DNA of 64,000 bases. It comes from DASXRA01 sp963737425 (GTDB taxonomy: Bacteria > Actinomycetota > Actinomycetes > Mycobacteriales > Jatrophihabitantaceae). Below are positions 49,917-58,293 of this stretch, in pieces. The translations under genes were made by a program, and so were the position numbers. The stretch lies in NCBI GenBank assembly GCA_963737425.1, contig CAVTSX010000009.1, forward strand, positions 124,001 to 188,000, given 5' to 3'. Position 1 is the first letter of the stretch, and the number at the start of each line of letters is the position of its first letter. Below the pieces are notes generated by a model. The model was not told the origin of the DNA and did not search any database. It saw only the letters and a program-made list of their open reading frames with translations.

Positions 49917-50582
49917 TCAGGATACGGAGACGCGTTTTTGGGCCCGATCGCCCCGCGGGTGCAGCAGCCAACCGGTCAGGATGCCAGCGCCGAAGCTGCA
50001 CACGTGGGCCTGCCACGAGGCGTTGGAGTTGATCGACGGAAGCAGCCCGGCGAACAGCCCGCTGAAGAAGAATGCGACGAGCACAGCAGCCAGGATCCAC
50101 AGGAATCGTCGGGCAAAGTACGCGCGAGCGAGCAGGTAGCCCATCCAGCCGAAGATCATCGCGCTGCAGCCGATGATGAGCGCGCTCGGCGCGACGAGCC
50201 AGGTGGCAGCGCCTCCGATGACCACCACCAGGCCGGTGACCACCAGCCAGGTACGCAGTCCGGACAGCAGAACGACCCAGCCGATCAGGATGAACGGGCC
50301 GGTACTGGAGAGCAGCTGCCAGGCGCTGGTGTGCAGGAACGGTCCGATGAGGATGCCCCACAGCCCGGCTACCTGGCGTGGTCGCAGCCCGAACCGGTCG
50401 AGCCCGTGGGCGTCGATGGCGTTGGCGATCTCGACGGCCCACAGCACGCCGGCGACGACGGCCATGACGGTCAGCGCGCCGCCCCAGCTGGTCGGCTCGA
50501 ACGGCGGCTCGCTGCCGTCGCCAGACTTTGCCCGTCTGATCCTCGGGATCCGCGGCTCAGGCACCCCACTTGGAGTGGTCAC
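49917..50582 (-). CDS. Rhomboid-family intramembrane serine protease
   Basis: A 221-residue six-helix protein. The catalytic dyad is visible as Ser140 (IIGCSAMIFGWMGYL, equivalent to the G-x-S motif) and His193 (WQAHVCSFGAGILTGW). The second-loop region FLHTSAWQLLSST lacks the second His and the Asn that stabilise the oxyanion in GlpG-type rhomboids, as in the mycobacterial Rv1337 type. The gene starts the murI / Rv1339-like operon, matching mycobacterial order. Confidence 0.9.
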   Translation of the reverse strand: MTTPSGVPEPRIPRIRRAKSGDGSEPPFEPTSWGGALTVMAVVAGVLWAVEIANAIDAHGLDRFGLRPRQVAGLWGILIGPFLHTSAWQLLSSTGPFILIGWVVLLSGLRTWLVVTGLVVVIGGAATWLVAPSALIIGCSAMIFGWMGYLLARAYFARRFLWILAAVLVAFFFSGLFAGLLPSINSNASWQAHVCSFGAGILTGWLLHPRGDRAQKRVSVS

Positions 50583-50609
50583 CAGCCCAGCCTAGGTCAG
50601 CGCCCGCCA

Positions 50610-52142
50610 TCAGCCAGCCTGGGCGGTGACCAGAATCTGGTGATAGCCCGTGGCGCCGGCCGGGAACGGGTCTCGATTGTGCGGATCCTGCAGCACACCG
50701 TGGGCATCGGCGGCCCGTACCCGCACGGTGTGCTGGCCCGCGGTCGTCGCGGTCCACGGCAGCACCCATTGCCGCCACGTGTCGGCGGACGGGACAGGTG
50801 CCAGCCGTGCCTGCTGCCACTCACCGGCGTCGACCTGCACTTCGACCCTCGACACGCCGACGTGCTGATCCCACGCCACGCCGGCGATCGGAATGGTCTG
50901 CCCGACCGTGACCTTGGCGCCCGAACGCGGGGTGTCGATACGCGACTCCAGCCGGATCGGCCCCTGCTGCGCCCAGCCGCCCTGGACCCAGTACGCCTGG
51001 GCCTTCTGGAACGTGGTGGCCTGAAGGTCGACGATCCACTTGCACGCCGACACGTAGCCGTACAGCCCCGGCACGACCATGCGGACGGGGAAGCCGTGGG
51101 CGATCGGCAACGGCTCGCCGTTCATGCCGATGGCCAGCATGGCGTCTCGGCCGTCCATGACCACCGCCGTGGGAGATCCGATCTGCATACCGTCGTCGGA
51201 CGTCGCGACCAGCTGATCGGCCTGCGGGCTGACTCCGGCCTCGCGCAGCAGATCGGCCAGCCGGGCGCCGAGGAATCGCGCGTTGCTGATCAGGCCGCCA
51301 CCCACCTCGTTGGATACGCAGGTAAGCGTTATCCATCGCTCGATCAAGGGCCGCGCCAGTAGCTGATCGTAGGTGATCGTCAGGTCGTTGTCGACCATGC
51401 CGTGAATGCGCAATCGCCAATTCCTGGGATCGATCTGCGGCAGCGTGAGCGCGGTGTCGATGCGGTAGAAGTCCGCGCTCGGTGTGTCGAAGGGATTCGG
51501 GCTCTTGCCGAGGTCGGTGCCGTTGGCCAGTGGCGGGGCGGGTTCGGCCGGTTTCGGCAGGCTCACGGCGGCGCGGGCCTTGGTGGCGTCGAATCGTGCG
51601 TGCTGCAAGGCCCGTCCACCGAATCCGCCGACGACCGCGACTCCGGCCGCGACGGCACTGCCCTGCAGGAACTGGCGCCTGGTCGGACTAACCGCCGTTC
51701 CCGGCTCGTGCTGTTGCGCCTGGCGCAGCAGCAGCACGAGCGCAGCCGCTCCGGCTGCGGCGCCGATGATCGATGGCACGACGTCCGATGCGCGATGCGC
51801 GTTCGCGGTCAGCGCGCAGTAGACGCCGACGGCTCCCAGTAGTGCGATGCCGGCCACGCCGGCCCACATCCATCGGATTGCCAGCAGACCGATCACGATC
51901 GCGAACAACGCGATGATCACGTAGATGCCGGTGAGCAGGGCGTGTTTGTCGTTCGTGCCGAATTCGCGGATCGCCCACCGCTTGACCGATTCCGGGGTGA
52001 GCGCGATGAACCGGTTGCCCACTGCGATCACCGGGCTGGCGGCGGGGCGCACGAAGGCGGCCACGAGTTCGCCCACACCGACGGCGATGCCCGCCGCTAG
52101 CAGTCCGACAATCGCTCCGACGGCGGCATCGACGCGCTTCAC
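50610..52142 (-). CDS. Membrane-anchored molybdopterin oxidoreductase, sulfite-oxidase fold
   Basis: A 510-residue protein. The first 175 residues hold four or five hydrophobic helices, with an Arg-pair motif (TRRQFLQGSAV) resembling a Tat signal before the last helix. The extracytoplasmic domain has the molybdopterin fold: RLRIHGMVDNDLTITYDQLLA, Mo-ligand Cys275 (ITLTCVSNEVGG), ARFLGARLADLL and PVRMVVPGLYGYVSACKWI. The C-terminal 100 residues are the beta-sandwich dimerisation domain. It probably oxidises or reduces a small sulfur- or nitrogen-containing substrate outside the membrane. Its electron partner is not in the window. Confidence 0.9.
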   Translation of the reverse strand: MKRVDAAVGAIVGLLAAGIAVGVGELVAAFVRPAASPVIAVGNRFIALTPESVKRWAIREFGTNDKHALLTGIYVIIALFAIVIGLLAIRWMWAGVAGIALLGAVGVYCALTANAHRASDVVPSIIGAAAGAAALVLLLRQAQQHEPGTAVSPTRRQFLQGSAVAAGVAVVGGFGGRALQHARFDATKARAAVSLPKPAEPAPPLANGTDLGKSPNPFDTPSADFYRIDTALTLPQIDPRNWRLRIHGMVDNDLTITYDQLLARPLIERWITLTCVSNEVGGGLISNARFLGARLADLLREAGVSPQADQLVATSDDGMQIGSPTAVVMDGRDAMLAIGMNGEPLPIAHGFPVRMVVPGLYGYVSACKWIVDLQATTFQKAQAYWVQGGWAQQGPIRLESRIDTPRSGAKVTVGQTIPIAGVAWDQHVGVSRVEVQVDAGEWQQARLAPVPSADTWRQWVLPWTATTAGQHTVRVRAADAHGVLQDPHNRDPFPAGATGYHQILVTAQAG

Positions 52143-52255
52143 CCGTCCATGGTCGCTGATATCGGCGGCCTAGACCCTTACGGCTCGCGAACGGATCATC
52201 CGTCGGCCCGGCGACGTAGCCCGCCGGCCCGCGATCTGCACGCCGCCGAGAACGC

Positions 52256-52323
52256 CTTGATCCTCTCTGCCGAACGGGTCACCGATCGCGCGTGCGATCG
52301 CGGTTACACCAGAGACGATCAAG
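52256..52323. repeat. Palindromic intergenic element, 68-bp variant, copy D
   Basis: Ends CTTGATCCTCTCTG (52256-52269) and CAGAGACGATCAAG (52310-52323), one mismatch. The centre is 12 bp longer than in copies A-C and contains GATCGCGCGTGCGATCG, itself palindromic. Its right arm ends 10 bp before the rhamnosidase stop on the minus strand. Confidence 0.75.
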
Positions 52324-52332
52324 GAGCGGATC

Positions 52333-55300
52333 TCAGTCGGGCAGCGTGGCGTCGAACCGATGGATGCCGGATCCGACGCGGTGATCGTCTTGTCCGGGCA
52401 GCCGGATCGTCGCCGTGGAATTGACCGGTACGGCCACCTCGAGGGTCACCGACTGGCCCGACCGCCGCCACTCGCTACGCACCTCCCCGTTCGGTGTCTC
52501 GTACCGGCCGAGCACATGGGTCAGGTCGCCGACGAATGCGGGCGCGATCTCCAGGCTGGCGTAGCCGGCCGAATCGGCCGGCTGCCCGATGCCTGCCAGT
52601 CCTGACGTGAACCACTTGTCGATCGCGCCGAGCATGAAGTGGTTCTGCGAGCCCTTACCGTCCCAGAATTCCGTCAACGACGTGGCGCCGCGGGCGAGCA
52701 TTGCGCCGTAGCTGGGCGCCGTCGTCTGCGTCGCGATCTGGTAGATGACATCGTGGCGTCCCGCGACGGAAAGCACATCGAACAGCGCCGGTAGCCCGAT
52801 CTCGCCGAGGTTGAGGTGATACCCGTTCGCCTGCAGGTTCGCGACGAGGTGATCGAGTACGGCGGCGCGCTCGTCGGCGCGCACGATCCCCATGTCGAGG
52901 GCCAGGGCGTCGCTGGCCTGTGAGCCCGTCGCGTACGTGTGTCCTGCCGCGTCGAAGTACTTGGCATGAAACGCCTGGCCGATGTCGTCCGCAAGGCGCG
53001 CGTATCGGGTGGAGTCGGCAGCCAGGCCCAGGGCGTCGGCGATCCCGCGCAGCGCATCGACCGACTTGAAGTAGCCGTACGTGGCGGTGACGCCGGTTGG
53101 CGTCGTCGCGTTGATGGTCGCCCAGTCGCCCAGTCCGTAGTCGAGCAGATTCCCCGCTGCCCGCGAGCTGAGGTAGTCGACGTAGCGCTGCATGTTCGAG
53201 TAGTACGTGGTGATCAGGTCGTCGTCGGCGTACGTGCGGTACAGGTTCCACGGCACGAGCACCATGGAGCTACCCCAGTTCGGGTCGTCACGGAATCCGC
53301 CGCCGAACACCGTGTACTCCGGGGCAATGTCGGGAACCAGGCCGTTCGCCAGTTGCGCATCGGCCATGGCACGCGCGAGATCGTGCCCGTATGCGGCGAT
53401 GCCGTAGTTGCGCGCGACCGTCTCGAAGACGAGGTGGTCCTCCTCCATCCAGCCAAGCTTCTCGCGCGTCGGGCAGTCGGTGAGGACGGAGAACATGTTG
53501 CTCTGCGTGGCGCGGTCGATGATGCGGTGGATGCCGTTGATCAAATCGTTCGAGCAGGTGAACGATCCCGCGGACGCGTTCGCCGCGCGCAGCACGACGG
53601 CCGTCAGCGTGTCGCGCGTCGGGGCAGTGGGCAGGCCTTCGACCTGGATGTACTGGAAGCCGTGGTAGATGAACAGCGGATGCCACGTTTCGACGCCCAG
53701 GCCGCTGAGCGTGTAGTCGTCATAGATCGGCGAGCCGGTGCTGCCCGGATCGACCGTGCCATCGGCATGGACGAGTTCGGCGGGTCGCAGCGTGATCTTG
53801 GTACCAGCCGGGCCGCTCACCCGAAGCTGCTGCCAGCCGGCGATGTTCATGCCGAAGTCGAAGACGTAGACGCCCGGCTTGGGCTGGTTAATCGCCTGCG
53901 GCGCAAGCGTGTCGACGGGTTCGACCGCCGGTCCGGCCCGCGCCGTCAGCACGGTCTCGGCGGACGGTGGGGTGGACGCCGTCGCGGCCGGCCACCCCGA
54001 CAGGTCGGTACCCGGCCGATCCCAGCCGGCGGGCAGCAGCCGGGCGTCGAAGTCCTCCCCGCCGTACCAGTTGGAGAATGTGGTGGCGCCCAGGCTGGTA
54101 CGCCAGCTGGTGTCGCTCACAATCGTGCGCGACGTTCCGTCGACGTAGTAGATCTCCAGCTGCGCAAGCATTTTCGGTGGGCCGATGCGCGCATTGAACT
54201 TGGCGTATCGCGTGGCATAGGTCTGCGTGTCGTAGATGCCGGGCCCAACACTCACGCCGATCGCGTTCTGGCCGCGTCTGAGCTGGTCGGTCACGTCGGC
54301 CGTCACGTAGTCGACGTGACGCGTGTACGTCGTATTTCCCGGCTCCAGCACGGCCGTACTCGTCGGATGCCCGTTGACCGTCGCCTGGTAGATGCCGAGG
54401 CCGGTGATGTACAGCCGGGCGCGCGCCACCGGCTTGGCCAGCGTGAATTGCTTTGCGAACAAGGGCAATGCGGCAGGCAGCGAGGCCGCAACGGGCGGTG
54501 GTTGATCGGTGATGGTCGCTGCCACGGCGAACGGCCCGTCAGCAGCGTCTGCGGTCTGGATCGTGAAGTCCACCGGGAAGTTCGCGATCTGGCCGTCCGG
54601 CGTCAAGGTGTCCGTGCGCGGGTACATCGTGATGCGGTCGAACGACTGCACCGCGCCCAGATCGATCGTGACCCACACCGGCGAAGCAGAGATGTCCTGG
54701 CCGTGGTGCTCCAGGCTCGTGTACCCGATCGGTGGCGTGTTGCCGGTGAGCTTGCCGTCGGTGATGTAGCTCGGCTCCCACGTCCCCGGCGCCGAGTAGA
54801 CCTCCGACGCCGTGACGGCGCCGCCAAGTGCGAGGTCGACGTCCGCGTGCGCGGAATCGACGACCTGCGCCTCCGCGAGTTGTAAGCGCGACACCGGGTC
54901 GGGCCAGCCCTCCTGCAACGGCAAGCCGAGTTTGGTGACGTTGATCCGGACGAAACGTGCCTGCTGCGCCGGGATCGTCAGCGTCACGGGCGGCACCGGC
55001 GCGCCGACTTCGTCCCATGCCGCATTGCCGATCCACTGCGCCGTCCAGTCCGACTGCGCCAGCAAACCGGTTTCCCAACGGCCGATCGGGCTCCACGCCG
55101 AGACGCGACCGTCCTCGTCCCAGACGCGCACCTGCCAGAACGCCCTGGATCGCGACGCGAGCGGCGCACCGCCGTAGCGGATCTGGCTGTTGGCCGCCGA
55201 CGCGACCCGTCCGCTCGTCCACAGATCGGGCTTGCCGCGCCCCAGCCGCGACGGATCGCTGCTCACCCGGATCTCGTACGCGCTCTGGCGCCGGTTCTCG

Positions 55301-55530
55301 CCGTCGCCGGCCAACTTCCAGGCAAGGCGTGGCTGATCGTCGGCGATGCCGAGGGGATCGGCCATTGCGCCGACCGTCATCCCGTAGACGCGCAGGGCCA
55401 TGCCGGACACCGCCGGTTCGGCCGTCGCCGGTTCGGCCGCCGCCGCGCCGGGCGCCAAGCCGGCGACTGCCAGGCCGGCACCTGCCGCCGCTCCCGCGCC
55501 GAGAAATCCGCGCCGGCTGATCCTGCTCAT
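52333..55530 (-). CDS. Secreted GH78 alpha-L-rhamnosidase with inserted discoidin domain
   Basis: A 1065-residue enzyme with a Tat signal (SRRGFLGAGAAAGAG, residues 4-18). The N-terminal Fn3-like part (RLAWKLAGDGENRRQSAYEI) is followed by an F5/8-type C (discoidin) insertion of about 175 residues beginning near ARFVRINVTKLG. The alpha-rhamnosidase core has FSNWYGGEDFDARL, DCPTREKLGWMEEDHLVFE (catalytic acid region) and LTEFWDG near the C-terminal barrel end. It removes terminal L-rhamnose from polysaccharides or glycosides outside the cell. ATG 55530 has GGGAG five bases upstream. Last gene of the rhamnosidase cluster. Confidence 0.9.
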   Translation of the reverse strand: MSRISRRGFLGAGAAAGAGLAVAGLAPGAAAAEPATAEPAVSGMALRVYGMTVGAMADPLGIADDQPRLAWKLAGDGENRRQSAYEIRVSSDPSRLGRGKPDLWTSGRVASAANSQIRYGGAPLASRSRAFWQVRVWDEDGRVSAWSPIGRWETGLLAQSDWTAQWIGNAAWDEVGAPVPPVTLTIPAQQARFVRINVTKLGLPLQEGWPDPVSRLQLAEAQVVDSAHADVDLALGGAVTASEVYSAPGTWEPSYITDGKLTGNTPPIGYTSLEHHGQDISASPVWVTIDLGAVQSFDRITMYPRTDTLTPDGQIANFPVDFTIQTADAADGPFAVAATITDQPPPVAASLPAALPLFAKQFTLAKPVARARLYITGLGIYQATVNGHPTSTAVLEPGNTTYTRHVDYVTADVTDQLRRGQNAIGVSVGPGIYDTQTYATRYAKFNARIGPPKMLAQLEIYYVDGTSRTIVSDTSWRTSLGATTFSNWYGGEDFDARLLPAGWDRPGTDLSGWPAATASTPPSAETVLTARAGPAVEPVDTLAPQAINQPKPGVYVFDFGMNIAGWQQLRVSGPAGTKITLRPAELVHADGTVDPGSTGSPIYDDYTLSGLGVETWHPLFIYHGFQYIQVEGLPTAPTRDTLTAVVLRAANASAGSFTCSNDLINGIHRIIDRATQSNMFSVLTDCPTREKLGWMEEDHLVFETVARNYGIAAYGHDLARAMADAQLANGLVPDIAPEYTVFGGGFRDDPNWGSSMVLVPWNLYRTYADDDLITTYYSNMQRYVDYLSSRAAGNLLDYGLGDWATINATTPTGVTATYGYFKSVDALRGIADALGLAADSTRYARLADDIGQAFHAKYFDAAGHTYATGSQASDALALDMGIVRADERAAVLDHLVANLQANGYHLNLGEIGLPALFDVLSVAGRHDVIYQIATQTTAPSYGAMLARGATSLTEFWDGKGSQNHFMLGAIDKWFTSGLAGIGQPADSAGYASLEIAPAFVGDLTHVLGRYETPNGEVRSEWRRSGQSVTLEVAVPVNSTATIRLPGQDDHRVGSGIHRFDATLPD

Positions 55531-55548
55531 GCACACTCCCTAGTTTCG

Positions 55549-58284
55549 TTACGGGGTCAGTTCGGCGACCCGGGTGAAGTTGCCGTTCTGGGTCTGCGAG
55601 GCGGCGACGACGACGCGCACCCGTGTCGCCGTCACCGGTGCGCTGAACGGAATCCACCGGTACAGCGCGGAGTTGCCGCTGACCTCGGCTCGCGTTGTCC
55701 AGGCCGAGCCGTCCCACGTCTGCACCGTGAAGTCGGTCGGCACACCGTCCACAATGGACGCGAAGCCGACGCCGGCGAGAGTCTGCGCGGACGGCAGGGT
55801 GACGGTGAGCGTGTCCGGGAACTGGCCGGACGTGTCGTCGTTCCAGAATGTCGCGAGGTCGCCGTCGATGGCGTTGGCCGCGTAGTAGGTGCGCTGCTGG
55901 CCCTCGAAGATGTTCGGCGCGTGCTCGCTGGACGCCGCAGCCGTCGTCCCGGCCGGCCAGTTGCCGAAGACCAGCAGTTGCGTTCCGGTCGAGGCCGTCG
56001 CCTGGCCCGCCGTCGCGGTGATCGCCACTGATTGCCCGCCGCCAGCGGCAGATTCGGGCGCGTGCACGGTCACATCGACGACGGTGTTGGTCGGCCCGTT
56101 GCGGGTGTCGAGCGTGAACGGCGCCGGTTGGGCCGTCCAGCCCGCTGGAACGTCCGCCGTCACCGTACCGTGCAGTACGGTCTCGCCGGTCGCGCTGACG
56201 GTGATCGGCACCGTGACGTCGTGGCCGGCCCGAAGGGGTAAGCCGGCCGACGACGTGACGGCGACCGAGAGCGTAGTCGCGACGTGCCCGATCGCCTCGC
56301 CGCGGATCGTCGCGTGCGCCGGCGCACCGCTCAGTACGACGTAGCCGTTCTCGACATGGGCGCCATACGCCAGGGCACGGTTGCCGTTCCACACCAGCGT
56401 TCCGTTGACCGTGACCCGTGTCGTGGCGCCGAATGTCGGTACCTCAACAGCAGATACGGCTGTGCCCGGCGCGTCCAGTTGCTCGGTGAAGCTGCGGTCG
56501 TGCAGATCGTGCTGCCACGCAAGCTTGATGTCGCCGAGGGGCGTGCGTAGCGAGCCTTGCGCGTGCGCCAGATCGCCCGGCTCCGGCCGGATGTCGTATC
56601 CGCCGGTGACGGTGGTTGGCCGGATCCCGAGCACGTAGAACGTCAATGCCGACGTGGGACCGGTGGACCAGCCGTGGGCCGCGCTCATGTACGCACCGCC
56701 GTAACCGAACTGGCCGTTCGCCAGATAGCCCTCCCAGAAGGTGCTGCCCGTGCCAAGAGGCGAGTTGAGCATGTAGCCCCACTCGCGGCGGATCAGGTCG
56801 AGCGCACGCGTCGAGTCGCCCGCCGCAAGGTGCGCCTGGATCTCCATCGACCCGGGGAACGTGCCGATCTCGGAGTTCTTCTCCGGCGTCGTCGCACCGA
56901 ACGAGTTCCAGTTCGTGGTGAGGGCCGCGCTGATCCGCCGCGCGCGATCCGGTGGCGCCAGCCCGAACCAAACGGCGAGGGAGTTGCCGTCCTGCGGATG
57001 CAGGCCACTGGCCGGGTTGTCGCGGTACTGCCCGGCATCGTCGTCCCAGAGCCGCGCGTTCATCGTGGCCTTGATGGTGGCAGCGGTCGACAGCCACGTC
57101 GTCGCGTCGCCTTCGACGTCAGCCAATGCCGCACCGGTCACCAATGCCTGATACAGCAAGGCATTCGCCTCGATGTTCTCGCCGCCCTGATCGCCACGAG
57201 CCCAGTCGCCCGTGCCGGTGACGGACATCAGGCCATCCGCGCCGACCTTCGCCAGCGAGTACGCCAGTGCGCGCTTGTAGTTCGCCCACTCGCTCGCCAG
57301 CCACGCCGTGTCGTGCGAGTACTGGTAGTAGTTCGCCGTGCCGATCAGCGTCCACAGGTGGTACGTGTCCGAGCCGTAGAAGTTGACCTCCGGACCGGCG
57401 TACGGCAACTCGCCGGACGCGGCCTGGTGCTGGTACAGGGTCGTGAGCGCATTGCGGGTCGGGGCAAGGTCGCCCAGCGAGGCGTACTCGGTCGGCACGG
57501 ATACCCCGAGATCACCGGGCCAAACCGTGCGGTCGCGCTTTGCACCGTCGACCAGCACAGTGTCGCCGACGCCGACCGTGGCGCTGTTGTCCCAGCCGGA
57601 TGCGGGCGGGCCCCAGACCCGTCCCGTCGTCGGCCCGATCGTGTTGGTCTGAACGGTGTACGCACCCGCGTACCAGATCCGGTTGAGCAAGGGATCGCTC
57701 GAATAGAAGTAGTTCGGGTAGTCGCGCAGGTTGGCCATCGTCGGCGCGAACGAGATGGCCAACGAGACCCGATCGAGCACGATCGGCCCGTCCGCATTGG
57801 CGAACAGCGTCAGGTAGCGGAACCCGCCGCGCAGCGATGCCGGCGGCGTCGTCCATGACGAACCGGGCGCCGCGTCAGCGTAGATCGCACTGTCGCTGCC
57901 ACCGCCCCCGTTGCTCGCATCGCTGACCGGGCCGATGTACTGCGACGATTCGCTGAAGGCCAGCCCCAACTGCCCGGACGCGCTGCCGTCCGCGAAATGC
58001 AGCGAGACCAAGCCGCCGACCTCCTCGCCGAAGTCCAGCGTGATCGACGACCCCGTGCCGGCGAGCGTCGTGGCCTGCCCGTTCAGCACGGCGCCCGGGT
58101 CGGTGACGCTGCCCGTCGTGCGGGTGACGTGGTGCGGCTGCACGGTGCGGCTCGCCGGCGCGAAGTTGTAAAGATCCCAGGGATTACCCGGCGACGGCGA
58201 CGGCGTGGCCGATGCTGTCGCTGTAACAGCTCCCAGCGTTGCGATCGCTGCTGCCAGGATCGCGGCAGTGCGCGGACAGATCAT
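55549..58284 (-). CDS. Secreted GH78-like six-hairpin glycosidase with C-terminal discoidin domain
   Basis: A 911-residue exported protein: signal peptide 1-26 (ending TATASA). The N-terminal beta-sandwich (SITLDFGEEVGGLVSLHF) precedes an alpha/alpha six-hairpin barrel with the motif DGAKRDRTVWPGDLGVS, characteristic of GH78-like enzymes, plus GDWARGDQGGENIEANALLY. Then come a beta-sandwich (NEW3-like, near 640-760) and a C-terminal F5/8-type C domain (AANAIDGDLATFWNDDTSGQFP). Substrate is probably a rhamnoside. It lies 18 bp upstream of the GH78 gene and 9 bp after the GH106 gene. GAGGAG five bases before ATG 58284 fixes the start. Confidence 0.85.
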   Translation of the reverse strand: MICPRTAAILAAAIATLGAVTATASATPSPSPGNPWDLYNFAPASRTVQPHHVTRTTGSVTDPGAVLNGQATTLAGTGSSITLDFGEEVGGLVSLHFADGSASGQLGLAFSESSQYIGPVSDASNGGGGSDSAIYADAAPGSSWTTPPASLRGGFRYLTLFANADGPIVLDRVSLAISFAPTMANLRDYPNYFYSSDPLLNRIWYAGAYTVQTNTIGPTTGRVWGPPASGWDNSATVGVGDTVLVDGAKRDRTVWPGDLGVSVPTEYASLGDLAPTRNALTTLYQHQAASGELPYAGPEVNFYGSDTYHLWTLIGTANYYQYSHDTAWLASEWANYKRALAYSLAKVGADGLMSVTGTGDWARGDQGGENIEANALLYQALVTGAALADVEGDATTWLSTAATIKATMNARLWDDDAGQYRDNPASGLHPQDGNSLAVWFGLAPPDRARRISAALTTNWNSFGATTPEKNSEIGTFPGSMEIQAHLAAGDSTRALDLIRREWGYMLNSPLGTGSTFWEGYLANGQFGYGGAYMSAAHGWSTGPTSALTFYVLGIRPTTVTGGYDIRPEPGDLAHAQGSLRTPLGDIKLAWQHDLHDRSFTEQLDAPGTAVSAVEVPTFGATTRVTVNGTLVWNGNRALAYGAHVENGYVVLSGAPAHATIRGEAIGHVATTLSVAVTSSAGLPLRAGHDVTVPITVSATGETVLHGTVTADVPAGWTAQPAPFTLDTRNGPTNTVVDVTVHAPESAAGGGQSVAITATAGQATASTGTQLLVFGNWPAGTTAAASSEHAPNIFEGQQRTYYAANAIDGDLATFWNDDTSGQFPDTLTVTLPSAQTLAGVGFASIVDGVPTDFTVQTWDGSAWTTRAEVSGNSALYRWIPFSAPVTATRVRVVVAASQTQNGNFTRVAELTP

Positions 58285-58293
58285 CGGCACTCC

